From: Mesorhizobium sp. C432A
Lineage (GTDB): Bacteria > Pseudomonadota > Alphaproteobacteria > Rhizobiales > Rhizobiaceae
Assembly: GCF_030323145.1 (NCBI RefSeq)
Contig: NZ_CP100470.1
Location: 1,736,001 to 1,800,000 of the forward strand
Reading direction: 5' to 3'
DNA length: 64,000 bases
The position numbers and the translations under genes were made by a program. Positions 55,932 through 64,000 of this stretch are shown here, in pieces. Positions within the stretch are counted from its first letter, which is position 1; every line of letters begins with the position of its first letter. The notes under the pieces were generated by a model. That model was not told the DNA's origin. It searched no databases and saw only the letters and a list, made by a program, of their open reading frames with translations.

Positions 55932-56960
55932 ATGAAGAAATTCCTCGTTACGGCATCGGCCGTGGCGGTAGCGTTCGCCGCATCGTCCGGTGTCGCCGCT
56001 GCGCGTGACCAGATCCAGGTCGCCGGTTCGTCGACCGTGCTGCCTTACGCCAAGATCGTCGCCGAGCAGTTCGGCGAAACCTTCACCAACTTCAAGACCC
56101 CGGTGGTCGAGTCCGGCGGCAGCGGCGCCGGCATCAAGGAGTTCTGCAAGGGCGTCGGCGAAGACACGATCGATATCGCCAACTCCTCGCGCCCGATCAA
56201 GAAGGACGAGCTGAAGTCCTGCGCCGACGCCGGCGTCAAGGACGTCCAGGAAGTCCGCATCGGCTATGACGGCATCGTCTTTGCCACCGGCATCAAGGGT
56301 CCGGACTGGGCGCTGGTTCCCGCCGACATCTACAAGGCGCTCGCCGCCAAGCTAGTGGTCGACGGCAAGCTGGTCGACAACCCGAACACCAAGTGGAACC
56401 AGGTCAATCCGAAGCTGCCCGACTGGGATATCGCCGCCTATATCCCGGGTGAGAAGCACGGCACCCGTGAAGTGTTCGAGACCAAGCTGCTCGACGCCGG
56501 CTGCGACAAGGCCGCTTTGAAGGCTGCCGGCATCGCCGACGACAAGGAAATCGGCAAGACCTGCATCGCCATCCGCAAGGACGGCAAGGCTGTCGACATC
56601 GATGGCGACTACACCGAGACGCTGGCCCGCATCGACTCCAACAAGACCGGCGTTGGCGTGTTCGGCCTCGCCTTCTACGAGAACAATGCCGACAAGCTGA
56701 AGGTCGCTACCGTGGAAGGCATCGTGCCTTCGACGCAGACCATCGCCGATGGCACGTACCCCGTGTCGCGGCCGTTGTTCTTCTACGTCAAGAAGGCGCA
56801 TCTGGGCGTCGTTCCCGGCCTCAAGGAATATGTCGAGTTCTTCCTTGATGACCAGATGATCGGCCCGGAAAGCCCGCTCGCCCAGTACGGCCTGGTTTCC
56901 GCTCCCGACGCCGAACGTCAGGGCCAGCGCGACGCCTTCGCCGCCGGAAAGACGATGTAA
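55932..56960 (+). CDS. pstS: Phosphate ABC transporter substrate-binding protein
   Basis: 342 residues, with AACAGGAG before the ATG. A signal peptide (MKKFLVTASAVAVAFAASSGVAAA) and the phosphate-binding SGGSGAG, SSRPI and STVLPYA motifs identify PstS. It captures periplasmic phosphate for PstCAB. It is the first gene of the operon and carries the Pho box; a stem-loop follows its stop. Confidence 0.96.
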   Translation: MKKFLVTASAVAVAFAASSGVAAARDQIQVAGSSTVLPYAKIVAEQFGETFTNFKTPVVESGGSGAGIKEFCKGVGEDTIDIANSSRPIKKDELKSCADAGVKDVQEVRIGYDGIVFATGIKGPDWALVPADIYKALAAKLVVDGKLVDNPNTKWNQVNPKLPDWDIAAYIPGEKHGTREVFETKLLDAGCDKAALKAAGIADDKEIGKTCIAIRKDGKAVDIDGDYTETLARIDSNKTGVGVFGLAFYENNADKLKVATVEGIVPSTQTIADGTYPVSRPLFFYVKKAHLGVVPGLKEYVEFFLDDQMIGPESPLAQYGLVSAPDAERQGQRDAFAAGKTM

Positions 56961-56977
56961 TCAACCGACCGGATCAG

Positions 56978-56998
56978 GGCGCGGACCAAATCCGCGCC
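56978..56998 (+). promoter_or_regulatory. pstS-pstC intergenic stem-loop
   Basis: GGCGCGGA-CCAAA-TCCGCGCC, a perfect 8-bp stem 17 bases after the pstS stop. No T-run. Probably stabilises the pstS message and lowers expression of downstream permease genes, like the hairpin at 7526. Confidence 0.7.
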
Positions 56999-57056
56999 AT
57001 GATTTCGCCGCTTGCCGCAACGGTGGCGGCGATCTGAATTTTCCCTGGGGTGGGTG

Positions 57057-58517
57057 ATGTCGTCCTTGCTCGTACTCGCCATAGTCATCGCCATAGGCGT
57101 GGTCGCTTTTGTGATCGGCCGCCAGCGCGCAGCGGCGCAGGATACCGGCAAGGTCAAGCCGCATTCGCGCGCGCATTATCATGGCTGGTGGGCCTTTCTG
57201 CTCGCGGTCCTGCCTGCCGTCCTGCTGCTCGCCGTCTGGGATATCGGCTCTTCCTTCTATCTCGACCGGCACATCCATGCCGCTTTGCCCGAGCGCACCG
57301 CCGACACAAAGGTGGCCAGCGAAGCGCTCGACGCCAGCCTGGTGAAGAGCCTGGCCAAGGGCCTGCGCCGGCTCGATGGCGATACCGCACTTCCCGCTAC
57401 TTTCGCCGAATTGCAGCCGCTGCTCGCCGCCAAGGGCGTGGCACTGGCCAGCGACACACAGGACTATATGATCCCGATCGCGGTCGAGGCGAACCAGGTC
57501 CAGGACCGGCTCGGCCTGTTCGGCGCCGTGCTGACCTTCGCGCTGTCGGTCGCCGGCGCCTTCTATGCGCTGAGGCAGATCGCGCCGCGCGCCAGGGCGC
57601 GCAACAATGTCGAGAAGCTGATGCTGTGGGGGCTGCTTGCGGCCTCGACCATCGCCATCCTGACCACGGTCGGCATCGTGCTGTCGATGCTGTTCCAGAC
57701 CATCACCTTCTTCGAGAGCGTGTCGCCGATGAGCTTCTTCTTCGGCACGGTGTGGGATCCGCGTTTCGCCGCCGCCGGTTCCGGCGGCAGCCAGGGTCAG
57801 TTCGGCCTGATCCCGCTTCTTGCCGGCACGCTCTACATCGCCGCCGTCGCCCTTCTGGTGGCAGTGCCGGTCGGGCTGATGTCGGCGGTCTACATGTCCG
57901 AATATGCCTCGCGCGGTGTGCGCTCGGTGGTCAAGCCGGCGTTGGAACTGCTGGCCGGCATTCCGACCATCGTCTACGGCATCTTCGCCGTTGTCACGCT
58001 CGGACCGTTCTTGCGCGACCTGTCGGCGGCACTCACCGGGGGCTCGCCCTTCATCCAGGGCCAGAGCATCTTCACCGCCGGTCTGGTGATGGGCGTCATG
58101 CTGATCCCGGTCGTGTCCTCTTTGTCCGACGACATCATCACCGCGGTGCCGCGCGCAATGCGTGACGGCTCGCTCGGCCTCGGCGCCACCCGCTCCGAGA
58201 CGATCAAGCGGGTGATCCTGCCGGCGGCACTGCCCGGCATCGTCGGCGCCATCCTGTTGACGGCGTCGCGCGCCATCGGCGAGACGATGATCGTCGTGCT
58301 GGCGGCGGGCGTCGCCGCCAATCTGACGGCCAATCCGTTCGAGGCGATGACGACCATCACCGTCAAGATCGTCAACCAGCTGACCGGCGACCTCGAGTTC
58401 AACTCGCCGCAGACGCTGGTCGCCTTCGCGCTCGGCCTGACGCTGTTCGCGCTGACGCTGGTGATGAACATCGTCGCCCTCTACATCGTGCGCAAGTACC
58501 GGGAGCAGTACGAATGA
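57057..58517 (+). CDS. pstC: Phosphate ABC transporter permease PstC
   Basis: 486 residues from the ATG at 57057 (MSSLLVLAIVIAIG), with a GGGGTGGG site. A rhizobial N-terminal extension with two helices and a periplasmic stretch precedes the usual permease domain (LAGTLYIAAVALLVAVPVGLMSAVYMSEYAS; EAA-like DGSLGLGATRSETIKRVILPAALPGIVG). It is the inner-membrane half of the Pi channel. The stop overlaps the pstA start (ATGA). Confidence 0.93.
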   Translation: MSSLLVLAIVIAIGVVAFVIGRQRAAAQDTGKVKPHSRAHYHGWWAFLLAVLPAVLLLAVWDIGSSFYLDRHIHAALPERTADTKVASEALDASLVKSLAKGLRRLDGDTALPATFAELQPLLAAKGVALASDTQDYMIPIAVEANQVQDRLGLFGAVLTFALSVAGAFYALRQIAPRARARNNVEKLMLWGLLAASTIAILTTVGIVLSMLFQTITFFESVSPMSFFFGTVWDPRFAAAGSGGSQGQFGLIPLLAGTLYIAAVALLVAVPVGLMSAVYMSEYASRGVRSVVKPALELLAGIPTIVYGIFAVVTLGPFLRDLSAALTGGSPFIQGQSIFTAGLVMGVMLIPVVSSLSDDIITAVPRAMRDGSLGLGATRSETIKRVILPAALPGIVGAILLTASRAIGETMIVVLAAGVAANLTANPFEAMTTITVKIVNQLTGDLEFNSPQTLVAFALGLTLFALTLVMNIVALYIVRKYREQYE

Positions 58518-59830
58518 CCGACATCCCCCTGGACACGATGGCGGGCGCCGTCGCGCGACCGCGCCGCGACATCGGGCTGAAGGCGCGCTACGCCGCCGAA
58601 CGCCGGTTCCGCATCTATGGCGTGATTGCGATCTCGGTGGGCCTGGCGTTCCTGGCCATCATGTTGATCACCATCGTCTCGAAAGGCTACACCGCCTTCT
58701 GGCAGACGACGGTGACGCTGCCGGTCACCTTCGACGAGAAGGTGATCGATCCCTCCGGCAAGCGCGCGACCGACCCTACCGTGCTGATCAAGGCGAACTA
58801 TCCCAAGCTCGCCGAAAACGCGCTGGTGGCCAAGCTCGGCATCGATCCGGCCAACAAGCCGATGATGCTGAAGCTCAAGGGCTTCCTGTCGGAAGGCGCC
58901 CGCGTCCAGCTGCGCGACATCGTCTCCGCCGATCCGTCGGTGATCGGCACGACGCGTGACGTCGACATCCTGGCCGCCGCCAATCTCGACTCGGCCTTCA
59001 AGGGCCAGATCGACCTCGGCGTCGATGAAGCGCGCCGCAAGGTGTCCGACCAGCAGATCGACTGGATGAACAAGCTCAAAGCCGAAGGCGCGATGGCCGA
59101 GCATTTCAACACCGGCCTGTTCAGCTATGGCGCCTCCAGCCGGCCCGAGACGTCGGGCATGGGCGTGGCCATCATCGGTTCGTTCTACATGATGGTGATC
59201 GTGCTTTTGCTGGCGCTGCCGATCGGCGTCGCCGCCTCGATCTATCTCGAGGAGTTCGCCAAGAAGAACCGCTTTACGGACCTGATCGAAGTCAACATCA
59301 ACAATCTCGCGGCGGTGCCGTCGATCGTCTTCGGTCTGCTTGGCCTTGCCGTGTTCATCAACTTCCTCGGCATGCCGCGCTCGGCTTCCTTCGTCGGCGG
59401 CCTGGTGCTGACCTTGATGACGCTGCCGACCATCATCATCGCGACGCGCGCCGCCCTTGCCGCGGTGCCGCCGTCGATCCGCTCGGCAGCGCTCGGGCTC
59501 GGCGCCTCCAAGATGCAGATGGTGTTCCACCACATCCTGCCGCTTGCCGCCCCAGGCATCCTTACCGGCACCATCATCGGCCTGGCGCGTGCGCTCGGCG
59601 AGACAGCACCGCTGCTCTTGATCGGCATGGTCGCTTTCGTCGCCGATTATCCGACGACGCCTTTCGATCCGGCGACCGCGCTGCCGGTGCAGATCTACAT
59701 GTGGGCAAACGAGGCTGAGCGCGCTTTTGTCGAGCGCATGTCCGGCGCCATCATCATCCTGCTCGTCTTCCTCATGGCCATGAACATCACCGCGATCGTG
59801 CTTCGGCGCCGGTTCGAGCGGCGCTGGTAG
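58514..59830 (+). CDS. pstA: Phosphate ABC transporter permease PstA
   Basis: 438 residues. A DUF3333-type N-terminal extension ([25 protein letters not shown]... with a periplasmic middle) precedes the permease part ([44 protein letters not shown]-like [30 protein letters not shown]). It pairs with PstC. The gene overlaps the pstC stop by four bases and is followed 17 bases later by pstB. Confidence 0.93.
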   Translation: MTDIPLDTMAGAVARPRRDIGLKARYAAERRFRIYGVIAISVGLAFLAIMLITIVSKGYTAFWQTTVTLPVTFDEKVIDPSGKRATDPTVLIKANYPKLAENALVAKLGIDPANKPMMLKLKGFLSEGARVQLRDIVSADPSVIGTTRDVDILAAANLDSAFKGQIDLGVDEARRKVSDQQIDWMNKLKAEGAMAEHFNTGLFSYGASSRPETSGMGVAIIGSFYMMVIVLLLALPIGVAASIYLEEFAKKNRFTDLIEVNINNLAAVPSIVFGLLGLAVFINFLGMPRSASFVGGLVLTLMTLPTIIIATRAALAAVPPSIRSAALGLGASKMQMVFHHILPLAAPGILTGTIIGLARALGETAPLLLIGMVAFVADYPTTPFDPATALPVQIYMWANEAERAFVERMSGAIIILLVFLMAMNITAIVLRRRFERRW

Positions 59831-59847
59831 AAAAAAGGCAATTTGGT

Positions 59848-60672
<825 letters not shown>

Positions 60673-60713
60673 GCCGTCCGGCGGGTGAATTTTCAGGCAC
60701 GAGGACCAAGATC

Positions 60714-61418
60714 ATGGGTGAACATACCGTCGCCTCCTTCGATGAAGAGCTCGGGCAGATCAGCAAGCTGATCCGCGACATGGGCGATCTGGCAGGCTCG
60801 ATGGTCAGCGGCTCGACCAGGGCGCTGCTCAATTCGGACAATGCGCTGGCACAGCGTGTCGTTTCCGACGACGCCATCATGGATGCGCGCCAGCGCGAAC
60901 TGGACGACCGCGCCATCACGCTGATCGCCAAGCGCCAGCCGATGGCCAACGATCTGCGCGCCGTGGTCGGCTCGATCCGCATGGCCGGCGACCTCGAGCG
61001 CATCGGCGATCTCGCCAAGAACATCGCCAAACGCGTCGGCACCGTGGGCTTGAGCGTCACGCCGCGCGACCTCTCGCACTCCATCGATGCCATGGCGCAG
61101 CTGGTGCTGATCCAGGTGCAAGGCGTCGTCGAGGAATATGCCGCCACCGATGCGGCAGCTCTTGCAAAACTCAGAAATGACGACGAACGCATCGACGTCA
61201 AATACACGTCCGTGTTTCGTGAGCTCTTGACCTACATGATGGAAGACCCTCGCAACATCACCGCCTGCACGCATCTCTTGTTCTGCGCCAAGAATCTTGA
61301 GCGCATCGGCGATCATGTCACCAACATCGCCGAAAATGCGTATTATGTGCTGACCGGCCAGCAATTGCCCGCCAATCGTCCGAAGCAGGACGAGACGGCG
61401 ATGGCCACGCCGGCCTGA
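60714..61418 (+). CDS. phoU: Phosphate signalling protein PhoU
   Basis: 234 residues from the ATG at 60714, with GAGGA upstream. Two three-helix PhoU repeats with the metal-cluster motifs IRMAGDLERIGDLAKNIAKR and CAKNLERIGDHVTNIAENAYY. It mediates repression of the Pho regulon by the Pst complex. phoB starts 17 bases after the stop. Confidence 0.96.
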   Translation: MGEHTVASFDEELGQISKLIRDMGDLAGSMVSGSTRALLNSDNALAQRVVSDDAIMDARQRELDDRAITLIAKRQPMANDLRAVVGSIRMAGDLERIGDLAKNIAKRVGTVGLSVTPRDLSHSIDAMAQLVLIQVQGVVEEYAATDAAALAKLRNDDERIDVKYTSVFRELLTYMMEDPRNITACTHLLFCAKNLERIGDHVTNIAENAYYVLTGQQLPANRPKQDETAMATPA

Positions 61419-61434
61419 TGAGGGTGAACTGCCT

Positions 61435-62124
61435 ATGATCGCGCCACGCATCATGGTCGTGGAGGACGAGGAGCCGCTAGGCGTGCTCCTCCGCTACAAC
61501 CTCGAATCCGAAGGCTATCACGTCGAGGTGGTGACACGCGGCGACGAGGCCGAGATCCGCCTGCAGGAAAACGTGCCCGATCTCCTGGTGCTCGACTGGA
61601 TGGTGCCCGCTGTTTCCGGCATCGAGCTCTGCCGGCGGCTTAGAGTGCGGCCCGAAACCGAGCGGCTGCCGATCATCATGCTGACCGCGCGCGGTGAGGA
61701 AAGCGATCGCGTGCGCGGCCTGTCCACCGGTGCCGACGACTATCTGGTCAAGCCATTCTCGACGCCGGAGTTCATGGCGCGCGTGAAGGCGCTGCTGCGC
61801 CGGGCCAAGCCGGAAGTGCTGTCCAGCGTGCTCAAGGTCGGCGACATCGTGCTCGACCGCGAGTCGCACCGTGTCTACCGCAAGAAGAGCGAGATCAGGC
61901 TCGGACCGACCGAGTTCCGGCTGCTCGAATTCATGATGCGCCATCCCGGCCGCGTGTTCTCGCGCAGCCAACTGCTCGACAATGTCTGGGGCGAGACGAT
62001 CTATATAGACGAGCGAACCGTCGACGTGCATGTCGGGCGGCTGCGCAAGGCCGTCAACAACGGCCGCATGCCGGATGTCATCCGTACCATTCGCGGCGCC
62101 GGCTACGCTATCAGGGAAGACTAG
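61435..62124 (+). CDS. phoB: Phosphate response regulator PhoB
   Basis: 229 residues. Receiver domain MVVEDEEPLGVLLRYNLESEGY with phospho-acceptor D54 (LVLDWM) and KPF switch; winged-helix output LGPTEFRLLEFMMRHPGRVFSRSQLLDNVWG. It activates Pho-box promoters, including the one at 55824. Its kinase PhoR is not encoded in this operon. Convergent with the ROK gene. Confidence 0.95.
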   Translation: MIAPRIMVVEDEEPLGVLLRYNLESEGYHVEVVTRGDEAEIRLQENVPDLLVLDWMVPAVSGIELCRRLRVRPETERLPIIMLTARGEESDRVRGLSTGADDYLVKPFSTPEFMARVKALLRRAKPEVLSSVLKVGDIVLDRESHRVYRKKSEIRLGPTEFRLLEFMMRHPGRVFSRSQLLDNVWGETIYIDERTVDVHVGRLRKAVNNGRMPDVIRTIRGAGYAIRED

Positions 62125-62154
62125 GATGCTGCGCGTCGCGCCGTTGCCGGCCAT

Positions 62155-63390
62155 TCAGGCGACATGCTTGCCGGATTTCGCCTGAATGCCCGGCGCGAAA
62201 ATCTCCTGGTCGACGAAGCCGAGCGCGCGCATGGCGCAGCCTTCGCGGATCAGCGGCAGCTCGTTGGGCTCGGTGTCGAAGGAGATCGATTTCGAGTGCT
62301 GGCCGCCGGCGGTCTGGGCGATCGCTTCGCGCAATGCCGGTTCGATCAGGTCGAAGGCGGCGGCGCTGACGCCGACCATGGCGACGGGTGCCGGATCGAT
62401 CAGAGCAAACAGGCTGCCGAGGCCGAAGCCGAGCGCCTCACCGGCCCTGCGATAGGCTTCGCGCTCCGGGCCATCGGTTTCGCGGGCGCGCGCGGCGAGT
62501 GCGCGCATATCAGCGTCGCCGATATCGACCGGCTCGGCATCCTCGCCCATCATTTTGGCGCTGCGCCAGATGGCGTAGTTTCCGGCATAGGCCTCGACGC
62601 AGCCGCGCCGCCCGCAGCGGCAGAGCGCGCCGCCCGGACGGTGGATCATGTGGCCGAACTCGCCGCCCGAGGAATGGGTGCCGGTGAACAGTTCGCCTTT
62701 CAGCACCAGTCCCATGCCGATGCCGTGCGACAAGAGGATGGCGATAAAGTTGTCGCGGTAGCGCTCGGGCTGGCGCCATTGCAGCGCCACCGCCATCATA
62801 TTGCAGTCGTTCTCCATGGTGGCCGGAATGCCGAATTCCACTTCCAACATGTCGGCGAAGGCAATGTCGGTCAGTGGCGTGATTGGCGACCACAGCATGG
62901 CGCGCGCCTGCGAATCGGTGATGCCCTGGATGCCCATGGCAATGCGGGCGATGCTCTGGACATCGAGGTCGGGATCCTCAAGCCGCCGCCGGACGATTGC
63001 TACGCATTCGCCAATCAGCTCGTCGCGCGGCTTGGTCAGCGTGTCCAGCCGGCGCTGTTCCTCGGCGACGACGTGGCCGGCATAGTCGATGACGGTGACG
63101 GACAGGAAATTGAGCGACAGCACGACGGTCATCACCGCCGCCGCTTCCGGGTTGAGGCCAAGGCCGACCTGCGGCCGGCCGCGTTTCAGTGCGCCTGTCT
63201 CGCCAGGTTTGCCTTCAATCAGGACGCCTTCTTGAATCAGATCAGACGAGATTGCCGATATGGTCGAGTGGCTGAGGCCGGTGGTCGCCGCAATCTCGGT
63301 CCGCGACGGCTGGCCGGCCCGGCGCACGGCCGAAATCACCATGGCACGGTTGCGACGGCGCAGATCGTCGTGGCGGATTCCAACCGACAT
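62155..63390 (-). CDS. ROK family transcriptional repressor, XylR/NagC-like
   Basis: 411 residues from the ATG at 63390, with GGGAGG upstream. N-terminal winged helix ([34 protein letters not shown]), then the ROK kinase-like body with GIQGITD, HGIGMGLV and the zinc motif CRCGRRGCVEAYAG. Sugars such as xylose derepress the related XylR. It is divergent from the xylF-like gene with a palindromic operator in the spacer. The ROK gene is therefore the likely local repressor of a sugar ABC transporter. Confidence 0.9.
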   Translation of the reverse strand: MSVGIRHDDLRRRNRAMVISAVRRAGQPSRTEIAATTGLSHSTISAISSDLIQEGVLIEGKPGETGALKRGRPQVGLGLNPEAAAVMTVVLSLNFLSVTVIDYAGHVVAEEQRRLDTLTKPRDELIGECVAIVRRRLEDPDLDVQSIARIAMGIQGITDSQARAMLWSPITPLTDIAFADMLEVEFGIPATMENDCNMMAVALQWRQPERYRDNFIAILLSHGIGMGLVLKGELFTGTHSSGGEFGHMIHRPGGALCRCGRRGCVEAYAGNYAIWRSAKMMGEDAEPVDIGDADMRALAARARETDGPEREAYRRAGEALGFGLGSLFALIDPAPVAMVGVSAAAFDLIEPALREAIAQTAGGQHSKSISFDTEPNELPLIREGCAMRALGFVDQEIFAPGIQAKSGKHVA

Positions 63391-63494
63391 TTGTTTCCTC
63401 CCGGCCTCCTCGCGCCTCATGATAGTGAAGGCGTTCGACGGCACCAGCCAAATATTGGCAGACGCCGGCAGCCCTGTCATTGTTTATTGCGGAC

Positions 63495-63587
63495 CTCGAA
63501 AAAATTCGGCAAGGCCATCAGAATCCATCAGAATCGATGTTGACAGCGCCTTATCATTGAACCAGTATTTTTTCGAGGCTCGAAAAA
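63495..63587. promoter_or_regulatory. ROK operator region between repressor and binding-protein genes
   Basis: TTTTTCGAG-G-CTCGAAAAA at 63569-63587 is a perfect 9-bp-arm palindrome about 65 bases upstream of the xylF-like start. A half-site CTCGAAAAAA lies at 63495-63504. TTGACA (63540-63545) may be a -35 element for the binding-protein gene. Confidence 0.75.
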
Positions 63588-63651
63588 TAGGGCCTCTGTG
63601 TGCCGGCCCTCGGGCCAGTTTTGTCGCGCCGCACGCGGCGCAGGGAGGATT

Positions 63652-64000
63652 ATGATGAACAGATTTGCAGCCGCCATGCTGGCGGGTGTCGCCATGTCGC
63701 TGGCGCTGATGTCGGTCGCGCAGGCGAAGGACAAGGTCATCGGCGTGTCGTGGTCGAACTTCCAGGAAGAGCGCTGGAAGACCGACGAGGCGGCGATGAA
63801 AACGGCGATCGAGGCTGCCGGCGACAAGTACATTTCGGCCGACGCGCAGTCCAATCCCGGCAAGCAGCTGACCGACGTCGAAAGCCTGATCTCGCAGGGC
63901 GCCAACTCGCTGATCATCCTGGCGCAGGACGCCTCGGCCATCGGCCCGGCGGTGCAGAAGGCGCTGGACGAAGGCATTCCGGTCGTCGGCTATGACCGCC
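63652..64000 (+). CDS. xylF: Sugar ABC transporter substrate-binding protein, xylose type (partial)
   Basis: Cut by the window end; 116 codons visible from tandem ATGs at 63652/63655, with GGGAGG upstream. Signal peptide [24 protein letters not shown], then [63 protein letters not shown] and VVGYDR, all typical of XylF-type D-xylose-binding proteins. The divergent ROK repressor supports a pentose uptake operon continuing to the right. Confidence 0.88.
   Translation, partial: MMNRFAAAMLAGVAMSLALMSVAQAKDKVIGVSWSNFQEERWKTDEAAMKTAIEAAGDKYISADAQSNPGKQLTDVESLISQGANSLIILAQDASAIGPAVQKALDEGIPVVGYDR

Overview
The window is a high-GC alphaproteobacterial chromosome segment, most likely Mesorhizobium or a close Rhizobiales relative. 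Supporting signs are the adjacent pairs ispA/mtgA and rluD/rpoH1, a tkt-gap-(antiporter)-pgk-fba glycolytic block, a DUF1013 (TrcR) gene, DUF1127 micro-proteins, pst-pho genes behind a rhizobial-type Pho box, and several families of Rhizobiales palindromic intergenic repeats. No phage, transposase, integrase or CRISPR array was seen. The genes look vertically inherited, with a few decayed accessory genes.

Layout. 1-4.3 kb: a sterol-desaturase-like membrane protein, a frameshifted Stf0 sulfotransferase and a membrane hybrid histidine kinase. 4.3-10.9 kb: a LacI regulator divergent from an operon of inositol-monophosphatase-like enzyme, AfuA-like binding protein, fused double permease and ABC ATPase, with two identical 16-bp operators between them; best read as phosphorylated-sugar (not iron) import plus dephosphorylation. 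10.9-12.3 kb: an ECF41 sigma factor with its carboxymuconolactone-decarboxylase partner and a consensus ECF41 promoter. 12.4-15 kb: TetR divergent from SDR and MDR oxidoreductases. 15.1-17.3 kb: ispA, mtgA, rpmF. 17.4-26.6 kb: a twice-frameshifted agmatinase gene, a decayed alpha/beta hydrolase, small regulators (HxlR, two ArsR), GST, SnoaL-like and AHSA1-like proteins, an MFS transporter, DUF1192 and a quinone oxidoreductase. 26.6-32 kb: repeats, two DUF1127-type micro-proteins, trcR, a WYL regulator beside two near-identical long palindromic operators, a peroxidase remnant, an SGNH hydrolase and DUF899.

32-40 kb: central carbon metabolism (fba, pgk, a CPA1-type antiporter, gap, tkt), all on the minus strand. 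40-46 kb: DUF4164-zapA, a 1-Cys peroxiredoxin, an ETHE1/Blh-like hydrolase, rpoH, rluD, a VOC protein and tRNA-Glu(CUC). 46-50.7 kb: a VOC protein followed by a GST fused to a histone-H1-like Lys/Ala/Pro tail, then several envelope or hypothetical proteins among repeats. 50.9-55.4 kb: a 1520-residue cytosolic hybrid kinase with about seven PAS domains whose catalytic half is paralogous to the kinase at 1.7-4.0 kb. 55.8-62.1 kb: a three-half-site Pho box and pstS-pstC-pstA-pstB-phoU-phoB, with no phoR next to it. 62.2-64 kb: a ROK repressor divergent from a xylF-like binding protein cut by the window end, with a TTTTTCGAG-type operator between them.

Functions are read from motifs and family knowledge; no database search was possible. 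The broken genes could be natural pseudogenes or, for the single-base insertions, sequencing errors.
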